Source of the DNA: an uncultured Clostridia bacterium
GTDB lineage: Bacteria; Bacillota; Clostridia; TANB77; CAG-508
Direction of reading: 5' to 3'
Length of the DNA: 64,000 bases
Assembly (NCBI GenBank): GCA_944387405.1
Contig: CALXET010000001.1
Location: 382,969 to 446,968 of the forward strand
A program made the translations under genes and the position numbers. Below the pieces are notes generated by a model, which worked only from the letters and a program-made list of their open reading frames with translations, searched no databases and was not told where the DNA came from. This document shows, piece after piece, positions 52,266 to 61,788 of this stretch. How positions within the stretch are numbered: the first letter of the stretch is position 1; every line of letters begins with the position of its first letter.

Positions 52266-52802
52266 TTATTCTGGCATTTCGTTATATGCCTTTTCTATAG
52301 GAATATCTTCTTTTTTATCATCTGCCAAGGTTTTATCAATATCTTTTCTAATACTTTCTTCTATCTTAGTTTTTAATTCTTGTATATTTTTATTTTTTTC
52401 TTTCATACATTTTAAAGCCTCGTTTCCTTTTTCAACTATGTCTGGAACATAATCAATTAATTTATCTAAAGTTGAGTTATAATCTATTGGAAGTAACTTT
52501 ACAGTTTCTCCTGTTACGACTAAGAAAGCAACTGGTTTAATTTGCACTCCAGCTCCGCTTCCACCACCAAATGGTAATCTATATTGTATTGCCTCTTCTT
52601 TTTCTCTTTTTGTGTATTCATTTATTGTTTCTCCTTTAAACTCACTTCCTCCTGATGCGAACGTAAAACATACTTTTGAAATTGGAATTATTACAGCATT
52701 TGTTTTTGTTTCTATTGGAGTTCCTACTATCGTATTTACATCTACCATATCTTTTAAATTTCCCATAGTTGTTTTCATAATATCTTCTATTGGATGATCC
52801 AT
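52266..52802 (-). CDS. GerW/YtfJ family sporulation protein
   Basis: 178 residues. MDHPIEDIMKTTMGNLKDMV at the N-terminus, VIIPISKVCFTFASGGSEF, and the glycine-rich YRLPFGGGSGAGVQIKPVAFLVV are the hallmark of the GerW (YtfJ) family. In Bacillus subtilis the protein is made in the forespore and needed for germination. Its presence suggests a spore-former or recent descendant of one. The DUF2953 gene lies about 57 bp upstream, as in the Bacillus ytfI-ytfJ pair. Confidence 0.92.
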   Translation of the reverse strand: MDHPIEDIMKTTMGNLKDMVDVNTIVGTPIETKTNAVIIPISKVCFTFASGGSEFKGETINEYTKREKEEAIQYRLPFGGGSGAGVQIKPVAFLVVTGETVKLLPIDYNSTLDKLIDYVPDIVEKGNEALKCMKEKNKNIQELKTKIEESIRKDIDKTLADDKKEDIPIEKAYNEMPE

Positions 52803-52858
52803 TTATTTTCTCCTTTCTACATAATTTTATAATATTATTTTTTACAATAGCATTTATT

Positions 52859-53551
52859 TTATTCTTTTTTATTTTTATTCATATTATATATAAATTTAAT
52901 TACACTAACAGTACTTATATCTAAAATCATATTTACATTAATATTACTTTTTATTAACTTTTTGTTTTGATAAAAAAACAAATTATTTATGCTTTGATCC
53001 TCAAATAATGGAATAATATTTACATATACATTTTCTATCTTATTTACATTATTTTTAAAGCTTAAATATCCTATTATATTAAAAATAAAAGTATATAAAA
53101 AAGTCATAAAATGTATTGTTAATAAATTACTTTCAGTATAAATTTTTGAGTTATAATAAAACTTTTTTATATCATATTTAATTAAATTTAAATATTTTAG
53201 CTTAAATAATTTTATTTCTTTTTTTACATTAGCTTTTTTTATAAGATCTTTTAAAAATTTTTCTGATCTAATTTTATATTTATAAAATCTTACATAATTA
53301 CTATCTATACTAATTTTAAATAATCTTAGATATCTTATTTTATATAAATACATATTTATATTAATTTTATATTTTAAATTTTTTTCTATGTTTTTTCTTT
53401 CATTTTTTTCTTTACTTTTTTCTTTACTTCTTATTTCATCTTTTTCAAAATTATCATAATTTATTTTTATATCTACTTCTACTTTAAAAAATATTATTCC
53501 AATTATAATAAAAATTACAAATAACAATATAAAAAGAAAAACTAGCATCAT
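52859..53551 (-). CDS. DUF2953 domain protein (YtfI-like)
   Basis: 230 residues. An N-terminal membrane helix (MLVFLFILLFVIFIIIGIIF) is followed by a very Lys/Ile/Tyr-rich region. The C-terminal half has YTFIFNIIGYLSFKNNVNKI and ENVYVNIIPLFEDQSI, where DUF2953 proteins keep similar elements. Pairing with a GerW gene downstream supports the call. The function is unknown; it is presumed to be an accessory sporulation-related membrane protein. Confidence 0.75.
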   Translation of the reverse strand: MMLVFLFILLFVIFIIIGIIFFKVEVDIKINYDNFEKDEIRSKEKSKEKNERKNIEKNLKYKININMYLYKIRYLRLFKISIDSNYVRFYKYKIRSEKFLKDLIKKANVKKEIKLFKLKYLNLIKYDIKKFYYNSKIYTESNLLTIHFMTFLYTFIFNIIGYLSFKNNVNKIENVYVNIIPLFEDQSINNLFFYQNKKLIKSNINVNMILDISTVSVIKFIYNMNKNKKE

Positions 53552-53615
53552 TAAAACCTTCCTAATAATACTAGTTTTCCATTTTTTTTATTTTATAAAC
53601 TTATTTTTTTACTCT

Positions 53616-56204
53616 TTATATATTTTCTTTTCTTATAGTTTCAATTATATTTTGTTTATTAATTTTCTTTAATGAATATCTCATAATAATTGAAACAACA
53701 ATCATAACAAATACAATTGATATAATTATTGACTTAATTGGTAACTGGAATCCAAAGTCCATTGCATCTGCAACTGTTTTATAAATAAAGTATGAAAGTC
53801 CAACTCCTAATACATTTCCTATTAAAAGTGATTTTACTCCATAGAATATACTTTCTAAATTAATCATTCTATTAAACTCTTTTTTAGTCATACCAATTGA
53901 TTTAAGCATCGCAAATTCTTTACTACGTAAATTCATATTTGTTGTTATAGTGTTAAATATATTAGTTACTCCAATTAATGTAATTACTATTATGAAACCA
54001 TATAAAAATACAGAAATCCATATTATCATTCTCTTCATTTGTTCTACTTCTTTTTGAATATTATATACTTCGACTCCTTTTAAAACTTCTGTATTTATAA
54101 CTTCTTTTTCTAGTTCGTCAGCATCTGTTGCATCTATATAAAATGTAACATAATCATCTCCTTCACTACTTGAATTAGCATCTAAGTATTCGTCACTTAC
54201 TATAAATACTTGTGTATCTGACTCATTTATACCAATTGGTTTTTCTTCTGTTACTTCTGCAACTTCTAAACTAATTTCTTTTTCATAATTTACATCATAT
54301 ATTTTTCCTGTAATATTATCTCCTTTATTAATATTTATTACATCTATTTGCTTTTTCTTATAAGATTGTCTTCCCATATCTAAACATATTGCTTTATCTT
54401 TTACTTCATCATAACTCAAGCCTAACTTATCTATATATTTTCTATATGGTTCTTTTCCAAGAGAAACTAATCTTATAGAAGGACTTCCGCCCCATATCTC
54501 ATCATAATATTCTTTTCCGTCTTTTGTTAAAAAGTTATCAATATTACTTTCTTCTCCTGAACAGAATATACCTCTTTGCATTGTATAATCTTTATTTGTT
54601 TCTAAATTTTTAACTGCTTCTATTTTTTCATTATAACCTTCTTCTTCATTACCCTCTGCATTAGATATATACATTTCCACATCATAATTAATATCTGTAT
54701 AATATAGTCCAGATAAATCAAATACATAATTCATAAATGTTGAAAGTGAAATAAATATTGTAATACTTACAACTAAAGAAATTACTGTAGTTCTATATTT
54801 ACTTCTATTTCTTTTTAAATTCTTATAAGCTATATCTCCTCCTATTCCAAAAATCTTTTTAATAATCTTAGGAGATTTCACTTTTTTTGCTTTAATTTTT
54901 ATTTCATTATTACTTCTTATAGCCTCTATTGGAGATACTTTTGAAGCTTTTCTAGCAGATGATCTTGTAGATAAGTAAATTGTAACTATTGCTAAAATTA
55001 TACTTAAAATTACTGCAGATATTGGCATTGCAAAAGAAAATGTCATTCCATTCATCATATCACCAATCATTGCTTGAGAAAACTTAACTAAAATAAATGT
55101 AGCTAAAATACCACATAGTATTCCTATAGGAATTCCTATTAAACCAACTATTACACCTTCAAATAATACTGATTTTTTTATTTGTTTTTTAGTAGCACCT
55201 ACACTTACTATCATTCCAATTTGTTTCATTCTCTCTGATACTGATATTGCAAAACTATTTCTTATAACAAATACACTTGCTACTATTATTATTCCAATTA
55301 CTATAGCAATTAATGTAAAAATTACATTTCCAGTATCACCACTTCTTGTAACACCTGACATAGCTAAAATATCATAGTTCGTAATAACTTCATATTTTGC
55401 ATCATAATTATACATATCATCTATATTATCTATATCTAAGATATCTTTTATAAATTCGTATGTATTTCTTACATCTTTCATCTTTACTGAAATATTCACA
55501 GTATCTCTCATATCATCCATAACAGTAATTACTGTATATCCAGGTGAATCATATGGTTCTACTGTATAATTTGGTCTTTCCATTATTCCTACTATTGTAA
55601 ATTCTCTAGTTTCTATATGTTCTAATGTTTCATCTCCGTCATATGTTTCATATGCTCCTGTATTCTCATTAAATTTCTCTGTTGCATATGGATTATCTTG
55701 ATTAAGTTCATGTCCTTCAGACATTCTTTTTCCTATATCTAATGTAAGCTTATCACCTATTTTATATTCTACATTCGCATTAGTATCTATAGATGATGAT
55801 ATTATAAGTTCATTTGAATTTTCAGGAAGTCTTCCTTCTACAAGTTTTATTCCATAACTAGTTAAAGCTGTTTTATCATATTCCATTAAATGCAAATATG
55901 GTTTATATTCATTAGCACTTCCTTCAAGTTTAGAATAACCAACAGGCTGTGTATAGAAAAACGTATCTACTTCTCTATTGTTTACTATATATTTAACTTC
56001 ATCTTCAGGAACTCCTTCAAAAGTTACATGAAAATCTCCAGGATCTACTTTTGCGGCATCTATTAAAGTCTGCCTAAAACTTGAAAACACACCAGCTACA
56101 GCACATATAAGTGCAGTAGATAAAATAATTCCTATTATAGTAACAATAGTACGCTTTTTATTTAATTTCAAATTATTTATTGTTAACTTATTTAATATTT
56201 TCAT
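53616..56204 (-). CDS. FtsX-type ABC transporter permease
   Basis: 862 residues with two FtsX/MacB permease units, each preceded by an extracytoplasmic domain: a membrane span near 20-40, three spans at about 290-420 with the SVSERMKQIGMIVSVGATKKQ signature, a span near 475-495, and three spans in the last 130 residues with RSKEFAMLKSIGMTKKEFNR. This is the layout of BceB/YxdM-like or LolE-like permeases. It works with the ATPase encoded 3 bp upstream. The two-component system just upstream probably controls it; peptide antibiotic sensing or export is the likely role. Confidence 0.92.
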   Translation of the reverse strand: MKILNKLTINNLKLNKKRTIVTIIGIILSTALICAVAGVFSSFRQTLIDAAKVDPGDFHVTFEGVPEDEVKYIVNNREVDTFFYTQPVGYSKLEGSANEYKPYLHLMEYDKTALTSYGIKLVEGRLPENSNELIISSSIDTNANVEYKIGDKLTLDIGKRMSEGHELNQDNPYATEKFNENTGAYETYDGDETLEHIETREFTIVGIMERPNYTVEPYDSPGYTVITVMDDMRDTVNISVKMKDVRNTYEFIKDILDIDNIDDMYNYDAKYEVITNYDILAMSGVTRSGDTGNVIFTLIAIVIGIIIVASVFVIRNSFAISVSERMKQIGMIVSVGATKKQIKKSVLFEGVIVGLIGIPIGILCGILATFILVKFSQAMIGDMMNGMTFSFAMPISAVILSIILAIVTIYLSTRSSARKASKVSPIEAIRSNNEIKIKAKKVKSPKIIKKIFGIGGDIAYKNLKRNRSKYRTTVISLVVSITIFISLSTFMNYVFDLSGLYYTDINYDVEMYISNAEGNEEEGYNEKIEAVKNLETNKDYTMQRGIFCSGEESNIDNFLTKDGKEYYDEIWGGSPSIRLVSLGKEPYRKYIDKLGLSYDEVKDKAICLDMGRQSYKKKQIDVININKGDNITGKIYDVNYEKEISLEVAEVTEEKPIGINESDTQVFIVSDEYLDANSSSEGDDYVTFYIDATDADELEKEVINTEVLKGVEVYNIQKEVEQMKRMIIWISVFLYGFIIVITLIGVTNIFNTITTNMNLRSKEFAMLKSIGMTKKEFNRMINLESIFYGVKSLLIGNVLGVGLSYFIYKTVADAMDFGFQLPIKSIIISIVFVMIVVSIIMRYSLKKINKQNIIETIRKENI

Positions 56205-56206
56205 TT

Positions 56207-56884
56207 TTAATTCCTTTCATCTTTTATAATTTTTCCATCACCAATTGTAATAACTCTATCTGCTTCTAAAGCAATTTTTTCATCATGAGTTATTATAATT
56301 ACTGTTTGGTTATATTTTTTATTAGAAAGTCTTAATAATGAAATTATTTCTTCTGATGCTTTACTATCTAAGTTTCCAGTTGGCTCATCAGCTAGCATTA
56401 TTGCTGGATTGTTTATAACAGCTCTTCCTATTGAAACTCTTTGTTGCTGACCTCCTGATAATTCATTTGGTAAGTTTTTTCTTCTGTTTGTTAAATTTAA
56501 AGTTTTCAAAATCTCTTCTAATCTTTGTTTATCTATTTCTTTTCCATCTAATTCACATGGAAGAGTTATATTTTCTTCTACATTTAATATTGGGATTAAA
56601 TTATAAAATTGATATATTAATCCTACTTGTCTTCTTCTAAATATCGCTAAATTATCATCACTTAGACTATATATGTCTTTACCATCAATATAAACTTTTC
56701 CTGATGTTGGTCTGTCAACTCCTCCTAAAAGATGAAGAAGTGTTGATTTACCAGATCCACTAGCACCAACAATTGCTATAAATTCTCCTTTTTCTACTGA
56801 AAAAGATACATTATCTACTGCATGAACAACATTCTCTCCTTTTCCATAAGTTTTTCTTAAATTTTCAACTCTTAATATCTCCAT
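56207..56884 (-). CDS. ABC transporter ATPase (LolD/MacB type)
   Basis: 225 residues. Walker A GASGSGKSTLLHLLGG, Q-loop in VGLIYQFYNL, signature LSGGQQQRVSIGRAV, Walker B IMLADEPTGNLDS and switch IITHDEKIA. It energises the FtsX-type permease encoded next on the same strand. The start has GGAG upstream. A hairpin terminator lies between it and the two-component operon, so it needs its own promoter in that gap of about 100 bp. Confidence 0.95.
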   Translation of the reverse strand: MEILRVENLRKTYGKGENVVHAVDNVSFSVEKGEFIAIVGASGSGKSTLLHLLGGVDRPTSGKVYIDGKDIYSLSDDNLAIFRRRQVGLIYQFYNLIPILNVEENITLPCELDGKEIDKQRLEEILKTLNLTNRRKNLPNELSGGQQQRVSIGRAVINNPAIMLADEPTGNLDSKASEEIISLLRLSNKKYNQTVIIITHDEKIALEADRVITIGDGKIIKDERN

Positions 56885-56962
56885 AAATTTTTCTCCTTTC
56901 TGATATTTAGATTATACTAATGTAAAGTGACTATTTAGTGACTAAATTTAAAAAATTTTAAA

Positions 56963-56993
56963 AAAGATGGATTTTATAAAAAAGTCCATCTTT
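56963..56993 (-). terminator. Terminator after the histidine kinase gene
   Basis: Minus-strand stem AAAGATGGA/TCCATCTTT followed by TTTAAAATTTT, beginning at the histidine kinase stop codon. Confidence 0.75.
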
Positions 56994-58240
56994 TACATGT
57001 TTTTCATATATCTAATTTCAAATTTTGTCCCCTTATTTACTTCAGATGTACAAACAATTTGTCCATTATCTTTTTCAATTATAGTTTTAGCTAAAGCAAG
57101 TCCAATCCCAATACTACTTTCTGAAGAATTTTTTCCTTTATAAAATCTTTTGAAAATATGTTTTAAATCTTCTTTATCTATACCATTTCCTTCATCAATT
57201 ATTTCTATTTTAGTATAAAAATTATTTTCTTCAAACTTAATATAAATATTTTTATTTTTATCTGTATGTTCTATACAATTCTTAAGAACATTTGTTATTG
57301 CTTCATTTTCCCAATTATAATCTCCAACAAAAGAAGTATTTTTATCTCCAGTTATAATAATCTTTTGTTCTTTTATGTCTATTGGTATTTCTAGATTTTT
57401 GATAACATTATTTACTAAATTCTGTACATTAATATTATTTTTTTCAAATTCTATTGTATTTGAATCTAATTTTGCAAGTTTTAAAAGTGATAAAATAAGC
57501 CAATTAATCCATTTAATTTGTCTATTGATTTCATGTATAAATAAATTTCTTGTTTCATTATCCATATCTGGATTTTCTATTATATTATCAAGCATTATAG
57601 ACATTGATGTAAGTGGCGTTTTTAGCTGATGTGAAATATCTTCAATTGCAACTTTAAGTGTCTTTTTTGCATCCATAGATTCTTCCGCTTCTTCTTTAAG
57701 CATTACTGTTATCTTATATAATTCATTTTTCAATTTACTTAATTCATTTTCTGTATTTTCTTCTATTTTTAGTTCATATTTCTTTTCATTTATTTTTTTA
57801 ATATATTCTGTTATTTCTCTTATTGTCTTATTTTCTTTTCTCTCATGTATTATATTTATTAATAAATACAATACAAATCCTAATAATATAATTAAAATAT
57901 TATATCTTATGCTAGAATATTTTTTATTTTCTATCCCGTCTAATATTTTATTATCTATACTGTATTTTTCTAAAATCTCATTAATATCGTTATTTTTATT
58001 ATTCTCATTATTTTCTGAATTTTCATTTTCCATATTTAATTCTAAGTTTTTTATTATATCTTCTTCATCAACATCTGGATATTCTTCTTTAATAACAGAT
58101 ATTAATCTTACAAAAACTTCATCTATTTCATTATTATAATCTTCATATTCTTTAATTGTAACTATAGTGCTTATTACAATTAGAAAAATAAGACAAATTG
58201 TACTTATTATAAATAATTTTTTATTTCTTATAAATCTCAT
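56993..58240 (-). CDS. Sensor histidine kinase
   Basis: 415 residues. Two membrane spans (about 8-28 and 113-132) enclose an Asn/Glu-rich extracytoplasmic loop. The H-box is AIEDISHQLKTPLTSM with the phosphorylated His; the N-box is ITNVLKNCIEHTDKN, G1 is DEGNGIDKEDL, and G2 is SSIGIGLALAKTIIEK. It is of the group often paired with BceAB/VncRS-like exporters. Its start overlaps the response regulator stop by 4 bp. Confidence 0.94.
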   Translation of the reverse strand: MRFIRNKKLFIISTICLIFLIVISTIVTIKEYEDYNNEIDEVFVRLISVIKEEYPDVDEEDIIKNLELNMENENSENNENNKNNDINEILEKYSIDNKILDGIENKKYSSIRYNILIILLGFVLYLLINIIHERKENKTIREITEYIKKINEKKYELKIEENTENELSKLKNELYKITVMLKEEAEESMDAKKTLKVAIEDISHQLKTPLTSMSIMLDNIIENPDMDNETRNLFIHEINRQIKWINWLILSLLKLAKLDSNTIEFEKNNINVQNLVNNVIKNLEIPIDIKEQKIIITGDKNTSFVGDYNWENEAITNVLKNCIEHTDKNKNIYIKFEENNFYTKIEIIDEGNGIDKEDLKHIFKRFYKGKNSSESSIGIGLALAKTIIEKDNGQIVCTSEVNKGTKFEIRYMKNM

Positions 58241-58923
58241 TTGCTCTCCTCTATGATATATCCAAGTCCTCTTACTGTTTTTATTATTTTTCCATCTTTA
58301 TCATCTAATTTTTCTCTTATTCTTTTAATATAAACTGTAAGAGTATTATCATTCACAAAGTTTCCAGCAATATCCCATATCTTATCTAATATTTGCTGTC
58401 TTGTTATTAATACATTTGGATTACTAAAAAGCATTACTAATATTTTATATTCTAAACTTGTAAATACAATTTCTTCTCCATTTTTCATAACTTTTGCTGA
58501 ATCTGTATTTATTTCTATTTCGTTTATTTTAATAATATTGTCTTTTGAATTATTATCATTTTTTCCGTATCTTCTTAATACATTATTAATTCTAGATATA
58601 AGTTCTCTATTTCTAAATGGTTTTGTAATATAATCATCTGCTCCCATATCTAAACCTTTTACTATATCTTTTTCATCATCTCTTGCTGTCAAAAATATAA
58701 TTGGAACATCTTCTTTTTCTTTCAGTTTACTACAAATATCAAAACCATTTCCGTCAGGTAAATTTATATCTAATAAGTATAAATTAAACTTTTCTTTTTC
58801 AGCAATCTTATATGTTTCCTCTAAATTTTTTACAGTTTTTACTTCAAAATTTTCTTTTTCAAGTAGATACTTAAGCCCCATCACTATAGTATCATTATCT
58901 TCTACTAATAATATCTTTTTCAT
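58237..58923 (-). CDS. OmpR/PhoB-family response regulator
   Basis: 228 residues. The receiver has the acidic pair in LLVEDNDTI, the phospho-Asp in LYLLDINLPDGNGFD, and the switch Lys in DDYITKPFRNREL. The C-terminal winged helix ends in NTLTVYIKRIREKLDDKDGK and IKTVRGLGYIIEES. It is the partner of the overlapping histidine kinase and probably regulates the ABC transporter genes downstream. Confidence 0.95.
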   Translation of the reverse strand: MKKILLVEDNDTIVMGLKYLLEKENFEVKTVKNLEETYKIAEKEKFNLYLLDINLPDGNGFDICSKLKEKEDVPIIFLTARDDEKDIVKGLDMGADDYITKPFRNRELISRINNVLRRYGKNDNNSKDNIIKINEIEINTDSAKVMKNGEEIVFTSLEYKILVMLFSNPNVLITRQQILDKIWDIAGNFVNDNTLTVYIKRIREKLDDKDGKIIKTVRGLGYIIEESK

Positions 58924-58994
58924 TTTTCCTCTTTTCAGATATAATATAAAGAATTATTAAATTATTACTTTTTTGTTTATAATATTTATTAAAA

Positions 58995-59666
58995 TTATTT
59001 ATCTATATCTTTTAAACAATTTACTTTTTTAAATGAACAATTTTCTATTTTATTTTCTCTATCCATAAGTACTGGAATCAATCCTTTTTCTTTTGCTATA
59101 TCCATTAGTTCTATGCTATCATCTACAAATATTGCTTCATCTTTTTTTATTTTAAAATCTTCTATCGGATGATCAAAAAATATCTTTTCATATTTTGTAT
59201 ACCCATAATCTGATGATATATATACTTTTTCAAACAAATCGTATATTTTCATATCTTTCATATACCTCTCTCCTGATGGCCAATTATCAGATAAACATAT
59301 TAATCTATATTCTTTTGAAAATTTTTCTAAATTTTCTATAACATCATCATATAATTTATATTTGTCATTATTAAAAACAAAATCATGTGCACATTTTTTT
59401 GCTACATCATTTATATTTTTATCTATGTATCCAGAATTAATTAAACTATCTTTATAAAATTTAATAAAAATTTCATATTCTTCTTGCTCATTTTTTAAAA
59501 TTCCACCCAACATATCTCCTATTTCGACCATACATTTATGAAACTTTTCTTTATCTAATTTATCTTTATTTACATATTCATAAAATAAAGGAGTAATAAA
59601 CCAATCCCCTGTAACTGGATATGCTAATACTTTTCCAAAATCTAATATTAAATATTTTGCTTTCAT
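58995..59666 (-). CDS. HAD-superfamily hydrolase
   Basis: 223 residues. Motif I is ILDFGKVLAYPV, where the usual DxD has become DFG, so the second Asp is missing. Motif II lies in LICLSDNWPSG and motif III/IV in EAIFVDDSIELMDIA. Without the second Asp phosphatase chemistry may be weak or altered; epoxide hydrolase-like or ADP-ribose-type HADs also show DxG here. It is followed 26 bp before by the UDG-like gene on the same strand. Confidence 0.82.
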   Translation of the reverse strand: MKAKYLILDFGKVLAYPVTGDWFITPLFYEYVNKDKLDKEKFHKCMVEIGDMLGGILKNEQEEYEIFIKFYKDSLINSGYIDKNINDVAKKCAHDFVFNNDKYKLYDDVIENLEKFSKEYRLICLSDNWPSGERYMKDMKIYDLFEKVYISSDYGYTKYEKIFFDHPIEDFKIKKDEAIFVDDSIELMDIAKEKGLIPVLMDRENKIENCSFKKVNCLKDIDK

Positions 59667-59692
59667 ATTTTATCTTCTCTTTCTATATGATT

Positions 59693-60358
59693 TTATTTAT
59701 TCTTATTATTAATTTTATTTTCTATTATCCACTTTATATCTTCTATTGATTTATCTATATTAAATCTTCCATTTCCAATTGGATAATATATACTATATGC
59801 ATCATATTCTTTTCCATTAATATTCTTTTTAAATAATTTTTTACGTACACTTGATACAGATATTTTTTCTCCTAGCACAATTGAACTTACTTGATTTCCA
59901 AATAATATTATTACTTTTGGATTTAATATTTCAATTTCCTTTTCCAGTAAACTTAAATATTCTTTATATATTTTATCTGGAAGTGGTCTTGCATCTATTT
60001 GTGTACATTTTCCAAGATTCGTAATAAAGTATTTATGTTTTTCTACATCACTATATACTTCATCTGCAAACTCTTCTGTCCACTCAGATCCTTTTATTGA
60101 TTTTATTTTCTTATATATTTTTTCATCTTGAAGACCAACACTATAAAATAAATCCCATATATTTTTAGTGCCTATCCAAGGAGATTTTCTTCCTTTCCAT
60201 GATTTTTCTGATGCTATATTTCTTCCTGTTGGATTCATAAATACAAAACATATATCTGGATTTTCTTCTAATCCACCATTATATATTGAATCTAATTCTT
60301 TTGCTCCATATTTTAGTTGTAATTTATCATATTCTTTATTTAAATCACTTATTTTCAT
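59693..60358 (-). CDS. Uracil-DNA glycosylase superfamily protein
   Basis: 221 residues. The core shows ICFVFMNPTGRNIASEKSW (motif A, with an Asn-Pro-Thr active loop), YFITNLGKCTQIDARPLP in the middle, and PKVIILFGNQVSSIVLGE before the C-terminal end. This fits the broad UDG fold. There is no obvious four-cysteine cluster as in family 4, so base specificity is open. It is probably cotranscribed with the HAD gene. Confidence 0.75.
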   Translation of the reverse strand: MKISDLNKEYDKLQLKYGAKELDSIYNGGLEENPDICFVFMNPTGRNIASEKSWKGRKSPWIGTKNIWDLFYSVGLQDEKIYKKIKSIKGSEWTEEFADEVYSDVEKHKYFITNLGKCTQIDARPLPDKIYKEYLSLLEKEIEILNPKVIILFGNQVSSIVLGEKISVSSVRKKLFKKNINGKEYDAYSIYYPIGNGRFNIDKSIEDIKWIIENKINNKNK

Positions 60359-60513
60359 ATTTCCATTCCCTATTATCTTTCTTTTTTTCTAATTAATCTA
60401 CTATCTTCATTTTACTTTTAACTAAATTTATTTAAATTTACTTTATTTTACTTTACTTAAATTAAACATTTTAATAAGTATACCAAGTTTTTTTTAATAA
60501 GACAAATAAAAAA

Positions 60514-60544
60514 GAATATATTTATATTTTTTATAAATATATCC
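60514..60544 (-). terminator. Terminator after scpA
   Basis: Minus-strand stem GGATATATTTATA/TATAAATATATTC followed by TTTTTTATTTG. It ends the recA-recX-scpA run. Confidence 0.7.
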
Positions 60545-60569
60545 TTTTGTTTTTATATTAAATTGGTTA

Positions 60570-61319
60570 TTATTTCTTTTCTTTTTTCTTAACTAAAATA
60601 TCCCCAAAAATTTCTTCTTGCTCTGTTGAAACTTTACTTCTTCTTGAAAGTTCCAAAAGTCCAGAAAAAGCAGTAACAACCTCTGGTCTTGATTTTTCTT
60701 TTATTGAAAATAATTTATTAAAAACAAAACTTTTATTTTTTATTAATGCTCTTAACATATCTTTTACTTTGCTTGCTACTGTGAACTTTTCTATAATAGC
60801 AATCTTTTCGATATTTTTAGCGTTAAGATTAATCTTGTTTTTCTCTGCTTCTAATAATCTCTCATATCTTTTTGCAAGTTCTTCTTTTTTATATGTTTTT
60901 TCTAATTTCTGTTTTGGAAGTTCTATTTGATCTGGTAATTTATAAAATCTTTTTGAATTCTCTTGATAAAATTCTTTAAACTTCTTACTTATTTCTTTAT
61001 ATTTTTTATATTCTATAATTCTTGCAATAAGCTCTTCTTCAGTAAGTTCTGCCTCATCATCAACTTCTTTTGGTAATAACTCTTTTGATTTTAAATATAC
61101 AAGTGTACTTGCAATAACTAAAAACTCACTTGCAACATCTAAATTCATTCTCTCCATTTGATTTATATAATCGATATATTGATCTGCTATATCTGTAATC
61201 TTAATATCATAAATATCTAATTTATTTTTATCTATAAGATGGACAAGTAAATCTAATGGTCCCTCAAAATTATCTAATTTTAATGCATATTTATTTGTTT
61301 CTAATGTTAATATTCCCAT
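60570..61319 (-). CDS. scpA: Segregation and condensation protein A
   Basis: 249 residues. The kleisin N-terminus is YALKLDNFEGPLDLLVHLID, followed by ITDIADQYIDYINQM and LVIASTLVYLKSKELLP. The C-terminus has FSGLLELSRRSKVSTEQEEI forming the winged helix. It bridges the SMC heads in chromosome compaction. The usual partner scpB is not next to it; instead the gene directly follows recX with one base between. Confidence 0.95.
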   Translation of the reverse strand: MGILTLETNKYALKLDNFEGPLDLLVHLIDKNKLDIYDIKITDIADQYIDYINQMERMNLDVASEFLVIASTLVYLKSKELLPKEVDDEAELTEEELIARIIEYKKYKEISKKFKEFYQENSKRFYKLPDQIELPKQKLEKTYKKEELAKRYERLLEAEKNKINLNAKNIEKIAIIEKFTVASKVKDMLRALIKNKSFVFNKLFSIKEKSRPEVVTAFSGLLELSRRSKVSTEQEEIFGDILVKKKEKK

Positions 61320-61320
61320 T

Positions 61321-61785
61321 TTACTCTCCTACTCTTATTGATTCTTCTTTATATCCTTTTTTTCTAAGATATAATTTTATATCTTCTATCTCCATGGTTT
61401 TCTTCTTTTTATTTATAACATTTTGTGCAGACTTTTTTTCATAATCTAATAACTTATCTTCATTTTGACTAAAATATTCATCTATTATATTTCTATTTAT
61501 TCCTTTTGCACACAATTTATATTTTAATTCATATAATGATAAGTTTTTTAAATTGATAGCGTCATCAATAAATCTTTCTACATAGCTTACATCATTAATA
61601 TATCCTAAATCTTTTAATATTTCAATGACTTCTTCTAATAGGACTTCATCTTCATCACGAAATTTTTCTCTTACTTCTTTTTCAGTCCTCTTTTTAAACA
61701 TTATATATTTAAGTACTCTTGTTTTTAGCTTTTCTCTCTTATCTAGCTGTGCTAGCTTTTCTTCATCAGCAAATTTTTCAATCAT
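61321..61785 (-). CDS. recX: RecX family regulator of RecA
   Basis: 154 residues, on the short side for RecX (often 200 or more in Firmicutes). Tandem three-helix repeats are visible in RVLKYIMFKKRTEKEVREKF and VIEILKDLGYINDVSYVERF, then YELKYKLCAKGI. It binds RecA filaments and limits their activity. The gene directly follows recA (3-bp gap), which supports the call. Confidence 0.88.
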   Translation of the reverse strand: MIEKFADEEKLAQLDKREKLKTRVLKYIMFKKRTEKEVREKFRDEDEVLLEEVIEILKDLGYINDVSYVERFIDDAINLKNLSLYELKYKLCAKGINRNIIDEYFSQNEDKLLDYEKKSAQNVINKKKKTMEIEDIKLYLRKKGYKEESIRVGE

Positions 61786-61788
61786 TTA

